Made by a program: the position numbers and the translations under genes. From the NCBI GenBank assembly GCA_002408725.1, contig DHTR01000017.1, positions 76,966 through 87,262 of the forward strand: a DNA stretch of 10,297 nucleotides, read 5' to 3'. The first letter of the stretch is position 1, and every line of letters begins with the position of its first letter. Positions 1 to 5,452 of this stretch are shown in pieces. Under the pieces are notes generated by a model. It saw nothing but the letters and a program-made list of their open reading frames with translations. It ran no database searches and was not told the origin of the DNA. Source of the stretch: Pelotomaculum sp. UBA5255 (GTDB lineage: Bacteria; Bacillota; Desulfotomaculia; Desulfotomaculales; Pelotomaculaceae).

Positions 1-22
1 GTTGACAACAATTGTTGTCAAC
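1..22. promoter_or_regulatory. Perfect 22-bp palindrome, possible operator
   Basis: The first 22 bases form a perfect inverted repeat with half-site GTTGACAACAA and no spacer. It touches the window edge, so the dyad could extend further left. A dyad of this size fits binding of a dimeric repressor. A TTGACA hexamer lies inside it, but no good -10 element is found 16-18 bp downstream, so I do not call a promoter here. The regulator and the controlled gene are unknown. It may belong to a gene to the left or to the nucleotidyltransferase at 153. Confidence 0.4.
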
Positions 23-51
23 AACCCCGTCCCCCCGACACCCCTATTGAT

Positions 52-77
52 GAGGCTGTTTCAAAAGGGGCAGCCTC
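52..77. repeat. Short hairpin resembling an IS end
   Basis: GAGGCTG (52-58) and CAGCCTC (71-77) are perfect reverse complements around a 12-base loop. No T-run follows on the + strand, so it is not a convincing terminator. The string GAGGCTGTTTCAAAAG resembles from memory the terminal repeats of some insertion sequences (IS1182-like ends often read GGGGCTGTTTCAAAA). It could therefore be a remnant of a mobile element, but no transposase fragment is visible. Confidence 0.25.
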
Positions 78-82
78 CAAAA

Positions 83-111
83 TTGCAGGCTCAGATACCA
101 GATGGTATAGT
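83..111 (+). promoter_or_regulatory. Candidate sigma-A promoter with overlapping dyad
   Basis: TATAGT (106-111) matches the -10 consensus at five of six positions. TTGCAG (83-88) lies 17 bp upstream as a weak -35. An inverted repeat ATACCA-GA-TGGTAT (95-108) overlaps the -10 and could be a repressor site. Transcription would start near 118, about 35 bases before the GTG at 153. The -35 is poor, so this is tentative. Confidence 0.35.
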
Positions 112-152
112 TAATACAACAGGGAAATAATAACCATTCAGGGGGTGCTAAA

Positions 153-1223
153 GTGAAGGCAATGATAATGGCAGCAGGAGTTGGGTCGCGTTTAATGCCC
201 CTGACCATGCATGTTCCCAAACCGATGATACCGGTGGCCAACCGGCCTTTAATGGATAATATTGTATGCTGGCTCAAAGAGCAGGGCTTCGATTCTCTGA
301 TCTGTAATCTTCATTATCACCCCAAAGCCATTCGCGGCTATTTCGGCGACGGCCGCGACTGGGGTGTCAACCTGGATTATTCGCTGGAGCATGAATTGCT
401 GGGAACCGCCGGCGGGGTGAAAAACTGCGAATGGTTTCTAGACGATTCATTTGCGGTAGTAAGCGGCGATGCCCTTACCGATATCGAACTGCAGCAGATG
501 ATGCAATTCCATAAAAAACAGGGAGCCCTGGCCACCATTGCCTTAAAAGCGGTGCAGGAAGTGGAGCAGTTCGGCATCGTGGTAACCGATGACGGCCATC
601 GTATTGAGCGTTTTCAGGAAAAACCCAGGCCGGAAGAAGCCTGCAGCCGATTGGCCAATACCGGCATTTATATCTTTGAACCCGAGATATTCAAGTACAT
701 CCCACCGCGTCAGTTTTATGATTTCGGGAAACAGCTTTTTCCTCATCTGGTCAAAATAAAAGCGCCTTTCTTCGGTATGCCGGTTTCCAATTACTGGTGC
801 GACATCGGCAGCATCAGCAGCTATAAAGAGGCCCAGGTGGATGCACTGGTGGGGCGTGTTGCCATGTCATTGCCGGGACAGGTTGTTGCCATGAATAATG
901 GAGCCCAGGTACTGCTGGGCAAGAATGTGTCTATCGGTGACGGGGTCAACTGGCAGGGTATAAATGTGGTGGGGGACGGCTGTGTTATCGAAGATGGCGT
1001 TACCTTCTGCAATTCGGTGCTATGGAAAGACACCGTCATAGGCAGGGATAGCCGCATTGAAGAAGCTCTGCTGGGCAGCAACTGTGTTTTGGGCGCCAAG
1101 GTTTGGATCGCTCCGGGTGCCATTATAAATAGCGGCTGTGAGTTTGCCGATGGGATGCAGGTACCGGCTAACGCCAAGGTGTTCAATTCGATCGGCTCCG
1201 ACCTGCAGCTGGAACAGGGCTGA
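153..1223 (+). CDS. Sugar-1-phosphate nucleotidyltransferase (mannose-1-phosphate guanylyltransferase-like)
   Basis: This 356-residue protein probably joins a nucleoside triphosphate and a sugar-1-phosphate into an NDP-sugar in the cytoplasm, for cell-surface polysaccharide or nucleotide-sugar supply. The N-terminal Rossmann-like domain (about 1-235) begins with the family signature AAGVGSRLMPLT and PKPMIPVANRP (residues 7-32). Other motifs are VVSGDALTD with the metal-binding Asp106, EKP at 156-158, and WCDIGS near 215-220 with a second likely metal ligand, Asp217. Residues about 250-345 show the irregular hexapeptide rhythm of a left-handed beta-helix. Many GDP-mannose pyrophosphorylase-like proteins of this type in bacteria continue into a phosphomannomutase domain, which is absent here. 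The GTG start at 153 follows AGGGGGTG (140-147), so it is preferred. The precise nucleotide and sugar cannot be read from sequence; GTP/mannose-1-P and glucose-1-P are both possible. Confidence 0.88.
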   Translation: MKAMIMAAGVGSRLMPLTMHVPKPMIPVANRPLMDNIVCWLKEQGFDSLICNLHYHPKAIRGYFGDGRDWGVNLDYSLEHELLGTAGGVKNCEWFLDDSFAVVSGDALTDIELQQMMQFHKKQGALATIALKAVQEVEQFGIVVTDDGHRIERFQEKPRPEEACSRLANTGIYIFEPEIFKYIPPRQFYDFGKQLFPHLVKIKAPFFGMPVSNYWCDIGSISSYKEAQVDALVGRVAMSLPGQVVAMNNGAQVLLGKNVSIGDGVNWQGINVVGDGCVIEDGVTFCNSVLWKDTVIGRDSRIEEALLGSNCVLGAKVWIAPGAIINSGCEFADGMQVPANAKVFNSIGSDLQLEQG

Positions 1224-1260
1224 CAAAAGGACAGGCAAACCCCGAATCCAGCCAACCAGA

Positions 1261-1282
1261 GGGATACCCTTGCCGGTATCCC
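1261..1282. repeat. Perfect 8-bp hairpin
   Basis: GGGATACC (1261-1268) pairs exactly with GGTATCCC (1275-1282) over a 6-base loop. No T-run follows, so it is not a standard intrinsic terminator. It lies 37 bases after the nucleotidyltransferase stop and could stabilise the mRNA 3' end, or it may be part of the structured element that follows. Confidence 0.45.
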
Positions 1283-1289
1283 AGACCGT

Positions 1290-1395
1290 CGACAAAAGCG
1301 AATAACTGCGTTGTCCAATAGGTCCGCTCAATCAACGTACTATTTGTACGCCTCAATCTCGGGCCTATTGAGCGCCTTGCTCTTCGCTTCCGTCG
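1290..1395. repeat. Large nested palindromic intergenic element
   Basis: Five nested stems fold this 106-base stretch into one long imperfect hairpin. From outside in: CGAC/GTCG (1290-1293 with 1392-1395), AAGCGAA/TTCGCTT (1296-1302 with 1383-1389), GCGTT/AGCGC (1308-1312 with 1371-1375, one G-T), CAATAGGTCCG/CGGGCCTATTG (1316-1326 with 1360-1370, one G-T), and CGTAC/GTACG (1336-1340 with 1346-1350) around a 5-base loop. No protein is convincingly encoded. The symmetry suggests a dispersed palindromic repeat (REP or MITE-like) or a structured RNA. It recalls intergenic repeats in other Clostridia with a CGTAC-N5-GTACG centre, but that is memory, not a search. Confidence 0.55.
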
Positions 1396-1404
1396 CTCGC
1401 TCTG

Positions 1405-1434
1405 CCCAGCTCGTTGACTTGTCAGCAAGCTGGG
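1405..1434. repeat. Hairpin next to the palindromic element
   Basis: CCCAGCT (1405-1411) pairs with AGCTGGG (1428-1434). Inside, GTTGA/TCAGC-type pairing continues after one C-A mismatch, closing on a short loop around 1418-1421. It immediately precedes the terminator-like stem at 1436 and may belong to the same repeat element as 1290-1395. Confidence 0.4.
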
Positions 1435-1435
1435 A

Positions 1436-1464
1436 GGCGGGCATCGCCCGCCCCTTTAGTTTTG
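1436..1464 (+). terminator. Rho-independent terminator candidate
   Basis: GGCGGGC (1436-1442) and GCCCGCC (1446-1452) form a perfect GC-only 7-bp stem with a 3-base loop. It is followed by CCTTTAGTTTT, an imperfect T-rich tract. This would end transcripts from the nucleotidyltransferase gene (stop at 1223) and insulate the operon promoter at 1513. The T-tract is interrupted, so efficiency is uncertain. Confidence 0.5.
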
Positions 1465-1512
1465 GCTCCTATCAGCCGCATATCAACAAAATCGATATAG
1501 TAACTGCCTTTA

Positions 1513-1542
1513 TTGACAATACTAACCGGTGAAGAATATAAT
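1513..1542 (+). promoter_or_regulatory. Consensus sigma-A promoter of the yceD-rpmF-plsX operon
   Basis: TTGACA (1513-1518) and TATAAT (1537-1542) match both consensus hexamers exactly, with an 18-bp spacer. Transcription would start near 1549, leaving a leader of only about 20 bases before the yceD ATG. It is the only strong promoter upstream of the cluster and probably drives yceD to the radical SAM gene, given the small gaps between them. Confidence 0.8.
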
Positions 1543-1569
1543 TAATCTGGTGTTTTTTAGGGGTGCAAA

Positions 1570-2103
1570 ATGAAAATTGACCTTAAACAACTCAAACTTC
1601 AGCCGCAACAGAGTGAGCACTATTCTTTTGTGGAATTTTGGCCCGATGAACTGGTTCGGGGACTGGGTGCTCAGTTTGCGGAGCCGGTTCAGGTCGATAT
1701 CGAAGTGGTATTCACCGGACAGACATATGTCGGCACGGGAAAAGTAAAGTCCAAACTGGTGCTGGCCTGTTCCCGGTGTCTGGAACCATCGGTTATTCAG
1801 GTTGCTGAAGAACTGGGCATCACCATGATAGATGCCGGCAGCCGAAAACCGGAGGAGTTCAAGGATGATGTACTGGTGGTTGATCAAGGTGAGGCCGATA
1901 TTGAGCCGGCGGTAATAGAAGCCATATTTGCCGTCATCCCCTTGAGTCCGCTCTGCAATTCGGAATGTCAGGGTCTGTGCCCGGGTTGCGGTGTAAACAA
2001 AAACGTGGAGGCTTGCCGCTGCAGTGAAGAAAATATAGATCCGCGCTGGGAAGCCTTGAAAAAATTAACCCAGGAAGGAGGGGAACAAATTGGGCGTTCC
2101 TAA
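1570..2103 (+). CDS. yceD: DUF177 / YceD family protein (23S rRNA accumulation)
   Basis: This 177-residue soluble protein belongs to the DUF177/YceD family, whose E. coli member is linked to 23S rRNA accumulation and which is usually encoded just upstream of rpmF. The family pattern is clear: a cysteine pair in LACSRCLEP (Cys67, Cys70) in the central part, then the C-terminal signature PLCNSECQGLCPGCG with Cys129, 133, 137 and 140, followed by Cys149 and Cys151. Such cysteines may bind a metal, although this is inferred. The ATG at 1570 follows AGGGGTG (1559-1565) and lies about 20 bases after the predicted transcription start. The last 14 bases overlap rpmF, so the two are probably translationally coupled. 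The biochemical function is not established. Confidence 0.9.
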   Translation: MKIDLKQLKLQPQQSEHYSFVEFWPDELVRGLGAQFAEPVQVDIEVVFTGQTYVGTGKVKSKLVLACSRCLEPSVIQVAEELGITMIDAGSRKPEEFKDDVLVVDQGEADIEPAVIEAIFAVIPLSPLCNSECQGLCPGCGVNKNVEACRCSEENIDPRWEALKKLTQEGGEQIGRS

Positions 2104-2260
2104 GAGGAGACATTCGCATTCAAGAAAGAATATGAGGCGTGCCGAATGGCGCAAGCTGGACAAACCAGGGTTGGTTGAATGTCCTCAGTGCAAGGAGTTG
2201 AAATTATCACATCGGGCCTGCTTGAATTGCGGATTTTATAAAGGTAAAAACGTGATGTAA
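2090..2260 (+). CDS. rpmF: 50S ribosomal protein L32
   Basis: This 56-codon gene encodes large-subunit protein L32. It begins with TTG at 2090, preceded by AAGGAGGGG (2075-2083). The translated start, xGVPKRRHSHSRKNMRRAEW, matches the L32 signature closely. The C-terminal half contains a zinc ribbon with CPQC (31-34) and CLNC (44-47), so this is the zinc-binding form. The end GFYKGKNV is also typical. The gene overlaps the 3' end of yceD by 14 bases in another frame, a common coupling for this pair. It is easy to miss in automatic calls because it is short and starts with TTG. Confidence 0.96.
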   Translation: MGVPKRRHSHSRKNMRRAEWRKLDKPGLVECPQCKELKLSHRACLNCGFYKGKNVM

Positions 2261-2352
2261 GATATACAGGTTGATCAAAAGGTAAGGTATCGGCGCACTT
2301 TCAGGCCCATAGCTTACTTTTTGTATTTCTTGCTGAAATGAGGAGGAAGACC

Positions 2353-3309
2353 ATGAAGATCGCAGTTGACGTAATGGGAGGCGATTATGGCCCAGGCGAG
2401 GTTATCGCAGGCGTCCTGAGCTGGCTGAAAGAAACCGATGCCTCCATTATCCTGGTAGGTTTGGCGGAAGAGATCGCGCCGGTCTTAAAAGGCCAATCGT
2501 ATGATACTGAAAGGCTCAGGGTGGTCAATGCCAGCGAAATAATAACCATGGAAGAATCTCCGGCCATCGCGATCCGGCGCAAGAAAGACGCCTCCATTGT
2601 GGTTGCTACCGGTCTGGTCAAGGCGGGCCTGGCTGATGCGGTATTGTCCTGCGGCAGCACCGGAGCACAGATGGCCGCAGCTCTATTTAACCTGGGGCGG
2701 ATGGAAGGAATCGAACGTCCTCCGATAGTCAGCGGGATACCGAATATTCGCGGTTCACAATCACTGCTCATCGACGTGGGGGCCAACGTGGACTGCCGCC
2801 CTTCGCAACTGGTGCAGTTTGCAGCCCTGGGAAGCGCTTATGCTTCAGCAATTCAAGCCATCCCCAATCCCCGCGTAGGCCTGCTCAACAATGGCGCCGA
2901 GGAGACGAAAGGCAATGCTGCCGCAGTCGAAGCTTTCAGCTTGCTGCGCCAGCAGCCCAAACTTAATTTTATCGGCAATGTGGAGGGTCGCGACCTATTT
3001 AATGGCGATTGTGATGTGATTGTCTGTGATGGTTTCACCGGCAACATCCTGTTGAAATCCATGGAGGGCCTGGTTCTGTTCCTGGCCCAGCATACCGCTC
3101 AGGAAATGGGCAAACTCCCCAGCATTTACCAGAAGGTCGATTATCGCCAGGTAGGCGGAGCGCCTTTGCTGGGGGTTAAAGGGATAAGTATAGTATGTCA
3201 CGGCAGTTCAAAAAAACAGGCAATATGCAGCGGTATGAAAATTGCCGCTCAATGTATTGTGAGCCGTATTGTGGAACAGCAGGAAAAAGCCCTGGCAGCA
3301 TTGATTTAA
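2353..3309 (+). CDS. plsX: Phosphate acyltransferase PlsX
   Basis: PlsX converts acyl-ACP and inorganic phosphate into acyl-phosphate, the donor used by PlsY in the first step of phospholipid synthesis. It is a peripheral membrane-associated cytoplasmic enzyme. The 318 residues start with the hallmark MKIAVDVMGGDYGP. They also carry LVKAGLADAVLSCGSTGAQM (89-108), LIDVGANVDCRPSQL (139-153) and GLLNNGAEETKGN (176-188), all typical of the family. The ATG at 2353 is preferred because AGGAGG (2341-2346) lies directly before it; an in-frame ATG at 2338 sits ahead of that ribosome binding site and is unlikely to be used. The gene lies 92 bases after rpmF. No fapR gene and no obvious FapR box is seen upstream, unlike Bacillus. 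Confidence 0.97.
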   Translation: MKIAVDVMGGDYGPGEVIAGVLSWLKETDASIILVGLAEEIAPVLKGQSYDTERLRVVNASEIITMEESPAIAIRRKKDASIVVATGLVKAGLADAVLSCGSTGAQMAAALFNLGRMEGIERPPIVSGIPNIRGSQSLLIDVGANVDCRPSQLVQFAALGSAYASAIQAIPNPRVGLLNNGAEETKGNAAAVEAFSLLRQQPKLNFIGNVEGRDLFNGDCDVIVCDGFTGNILLKSMEGLVLFLAQHTAQEMGKLPSIYQKVDYRQVGGAPLLGVKGISIVCHGSSKKQAICSGMKIAAQCIVSRIVEQQEKALAALI

Positions 3310-3314
3310 GGACC

Positions 3315-3327
3315 ATACATAATGTAT
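3315..3327. promoter_or_regulatory. Small dyad between plsX and acpP
   Basis: ATACAT (3315-3320) and ATGTAT (3322-3327) are exact inverted repeats around one base, a few bases after the plsX stop. The site could be an operator or simply AT-rich symmetry. A CATAAT overlaps it, but no good -35 element is correctly spaced. Confidence 0.2.
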
Positions 3328-3362
3328 TGCTCAGGTTACAGTAGTTAAAGGAGGTAATCTAG

Positions 3363-3611
3363 TTGCAGGAGTTTATAGAGCTGGCCAGAAAGATACTGGC
3401 GGAACAGCTGGACCTGAACCCCCAGGAAATCGCCATGGAAACCAAACTGGAAGATCTGGACGCCGACTCCATCGATGTTGTGGAGATGATCATGGCTCTG
3501 GAAGATGCCTATGATGTGGAATTTCCTGAGGAAGGGCTGGAAAGCCTGTCAACCTTTGGGACGCTGGTCACGGCCCTGTACCGCCACCTGGAAAAGATTC
3601 AAAATGGCTAA
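3363..3611 (+). CDS. acpP: Acyl carrier protein
   Basis: This 82-residue acidic protein carries acyl chains as thioesters on a 4'-phosphopantetheine arm during fatty acid and phospholipid synthesis. The attachment site is Ser36 in DADSIDVVE; the usual motif is DSLD, so Ile replaces Leu. Length and acidity fit type II ACPs. It starts with TTG at 3363, after a strong AAAGGAGGT (3347-3355) seven bases upstream. Its 3' end overlaps the rnc start by eight bases (ATGGCTAA). The position right after plsX fits supply of acyl-ACP to PlsX. Other fab genes usually found here are absent, so the rest of fatty acid synthesis must be encoded elsewhere. Confidence 0.95.
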   Translation: MQEFIELARKILAEQLDLNPQEIAMETKLEDLDADSIDVVEMIMALEDAYDVEFPEEGLESLSTFGTLVTALYRHLEKIQNG

Positions 3612-4332
3612 GCAGCGGGATGCGGTTGCCCGCTTTATGCGTGACAACCGGCTCATTTTTAATCATCTGGGGCTTATCGACATGGCTTTGACGCATCCGT
3701 CCTTCAGCCAGGAAAAGAACTGTGTCGGCAATAATCAACGCCTGGAGTTCCTGGGCGATGCGGTCTTGAATATGATTATTGCCGAATACTTGTACAATCA
3801 CTTTGATGAAAAGCCTGAAGGTGAATTGACCAAAATCCGGGCCAAGGTGGTCTGTGAAAAAGCGCTGCTCAACGTGGCTAATCAAATGCGATTGGGAGAT
3901 TATCTACTATTAGGGCGGGGCGAGGAGATGTCCGGGGGGCGTAAGCGCCGCTCCATACTGGCTGATGCAGTCGAGGCGGTAATAGGAGCTATATATCTTG
4001 ATCAAGGCTATGAAGCCGCGACCCGATTCGTACTGGACCGTCTGCAGGTTCACATTGACGACACCGCCCAGGGCGATTATCAAGATTATAAATCCCGCTT
4101 GCAGGAGCTGGTGCAGGGTAAAAACAAACAGAATGTGATCTACCAGATCATTAAAGAATGCGGTCCTGCTCATGCCAAAGTTTTTGAAGCCGGGGTGTAT
4201 TATAAGGAGCGGCTGCTGGCTGCCGGCCAGGGGCGGAGCAAAAAGGAAGCCGAGCAAAATGCTGCTGAAAAGGTCCTGAAAAATCACCAGTTGCTGCTCA
4301 GCCTGGGACTGGAGATAACCCCCAAACCATGA
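3604..4332 (+). CDS. rnc: Ribonuclease III
   Basis: RNase III cleaves double-stranded RNA, including rRNA precursors and structured mRNAs, as a cytoplasmic homodimer. The 242-residue protein has the catalytic domain first: signature NNQRLEFLGDAVL (43-55), with metal ligands Glu48 and Asp52, and ILADAVEAVIG (118-128) with Asp121 and Glu124. A double-stranded RNA-binding domain follows (about 158-228), ending in the typical GRSKKEAEQNAAEKVL. Position 45 is Gln, where E. coli has Glu38; this also occurs in relatives as far as I recall. The ATG at 3604 overlaps acpP by eight bases with only weak Shine-Dalgarno complementarity, so coupling to acpP is likely. The open frame extends upstream to 3505, but that part lies within acpP in another frame and is not believed to be translated. 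Confidence 0.96.
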   Translation: MAKQRDAVARFMRDNRLIFNHLGLIDMALTHPSFSQEKNCVGNNQRLEFLGDAVLNMIIAEYLYNHFDEKPEGELTKIRAKVVCEKALLNVANQMRLGDYLLLGRGEEMSGGRKRRSILADAVEAVIGAIYLDQGYEAATRFVLDRLQVHIDDTAQGDYQDYKSRLQELVQGKNKQNVIYQIIKECGPAHAKVFEAGVYYKERLLAAGQGRSKKEAEQNAAEKVLKNHQLLLSLGLEITPKP

Positions 4333-5432
4333 AGCATGTCAATATTCCGATTTTTATCCCCCATGTGGGGTGCCCGTTTACATGCATATTTTGCAACCAG
4401 CGGCACATTGCCTCCCAGTTAGAACCCCTTTCCCCATCAGCCATCCCTGAATTGGTTGACCAGCACCTGGCGACCATTCCGCCCGGAAGTGAGATCGAGA
4501 TAGCTTTCTTCGGCGGCAGTTTCACCATGATGGATGTTTCCCTGCAGGAAGCCTACCTCAGACAGGTATCCCCTTATTTGATAAAAGGTTTGATTCACGG
4601 CCTGCGCCTTTCCACCCGCCCAGATGGAATCGATCCGGATATTCTGAAAATGCTCAAATACTGGGGGGTAGACACCGTAGAACTGGGAGTGCAGTCGTGC
4701 GACGACGAGGTTCTGGCAGCCGCGGGGCGGGGGATGGCCCTTCTGCAAATCGTTGAGGCCAGCCGTTTATTAAAAGAGTATGGATTTAAACTGGGCATAC
4801 AATTGATGGTGGGGCTGCCCGGGGACAACCGGCTTAAAGACCTGGCTACCACCCGGGTCATTATTGGACTGCGGCCGGATATGGTCAGAATTTATCCCAC
4901 CCTGGTGATTGCCGGGACCGAGTTGGCCAGACAATGGCGGGAGGGGAGCTATCAGGAGCTCTCCCTGCCTGAGGCTGTCTCTGTCTGCGCCGAAATGCTG
5001 CTCATGTTTCAATACCACCATATCCCGGTGATCCGCCTGGGTCTGCAACCCAGCCAGGAACTGCAATCTGCCGAGACCTTGCTGGCCGGGCCGTATCATC
5101 CTGCATTCGGAGAGTTAGTGGAGCAGCATATCTTTTATATGCAAGCCCGGGAGCTGCTTCTGGATGCCCAGGCCCTGCCAGGTCGGGACCGGCCGGTAAA
5201 CCTTCTGGTAAACCCCGCCGATGTCTCCCGGTTGATTGGACAGCACCGCCGTAATTTTCTGCGTTTGGAAGAGGAATTGGGGACGGGGCTGCTGAAGGTA
5301 ATTAAATCTGAAGCTATCGCGCCTGATAGCCTCGGACTGTACTACAGCGGTGAGAACCGAATCCTAACCCTGGTGAGGGAGGATTTCATTCGCCGCTTGA
5401 TAGATAGAGGCCTGCTGCCCGGCGAAGACTGA
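4329..5432 (+). CDS. Elp3-like radical SAM protein of unknown function
   Basis: This 367-residue protein belongs to the radical SAM superfamily. CPFTCIFC supplies the three cysteines (15, 19, 22) that bind a [4Fe-4S] cluster, and AFFGGSFT (59-66) is the SAM-contacting glycine motif. STRPDGIDPDIL, VELGVQSCDDEVL and LMVGLPGD follow in the order seen in the TIM barrel of Elp3-like enzymes. The region near 238-264, with GLQPSQEL and AGPYHPAFGELV, also recalls Elp3. The GNAT acetyltransferase domain of true Elp3 is missing, so this is not a complete tRNA-wobble-uridine enzyme; its substrate is unknown. Its ATG overlaps the rnc stop in ATGA, with little Shine-Dalgarno sequence, so translation is probably coupled to rnc. 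A homologue between rnc and smc is, to my knowledge, found in other Clostridia. Confidence 0.88.
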   Translation: MKHVNIPIFIPHVGCPFTCIFCNQRHIASQLEPLSPSAIPELVDQHLATIPPGSEIEIAFFGGSFTMMDVSLQEAYLRQVSPYLIKGLIHGLRLSTRPDGIDPDILKMLKYWGVDTVELGVQSCDDEVLAAAGRGMALLQIVEASRLLKEYGFKLGIQLMVGLPGDNRLKDLATTRVIIGLRPDMVRIYPTLVIAGTELARQWREGSYQELSLPEAVSVCAEMLLMFQYHHIPVIRLGLQPSQELQSAETLLAGPYHPAFGELVEQHIFYMQARELLLDAQALPGRDRPVNLLVNPADVSRLIGQHRRNFLRLEEELGTGLLKVIKSEAIAPDSLGLYYSGENRILTLVREDFIRRLIDRGLLPGED

Positions 5433-5452
5433 AACAGCCGCAGGCCGGGCAG
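5415..5452. repeat. 9-bp GC hairpin across the radical SAM stop codon
   Basis: CTGCCCGGC (5415-5423) pairs exactly with GCCGGGCAG (5444-5452) around a 20-base loop that contains the stop codon. The following bases, GTTGTGGCTGG, are not T-rich, so standard termination is doubtful. The right arm can instead pair with TGCCCGG at 5497-5503, giving a competing stem. Confidence 0.45.

Noticed and set aside
821..1428. Overlapping minus-strand open frames
   Set aside because: They are antisense to the nucleotidyltransferase and the palindromic element, have low-complexity composition and no family signature.
1311..1532. 73-codon open frame starting with TTG in the intergenic region
   Set aside because: It lies across the nested palindrome and terminator, has no ribosome binding site, and overlaps the operon promoter. 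The reading frame looks like a by-product of the repeat.
2277..2322. AAAAGGTAAG/CTTACTTTTT stem before plsX as an attenuator
   Set aside because: The loop is 26 bases and the stem is AT-rich with a G-T pair. It is too weak to call a terminator, although T-rich sequence follows.
2338..2352. Earlier ATG for plsX
   Set aside because: The five extra codons contain the AGGAGG ribosome binding site of the conserved MKIAVDVMGGD start.
3505..3603. Upstream extension of the rnc frame
   Set aside because: It lies entirely within acpP in a different frame and has no RNase III similarity. MAKQRD at 3604 is a natural start.
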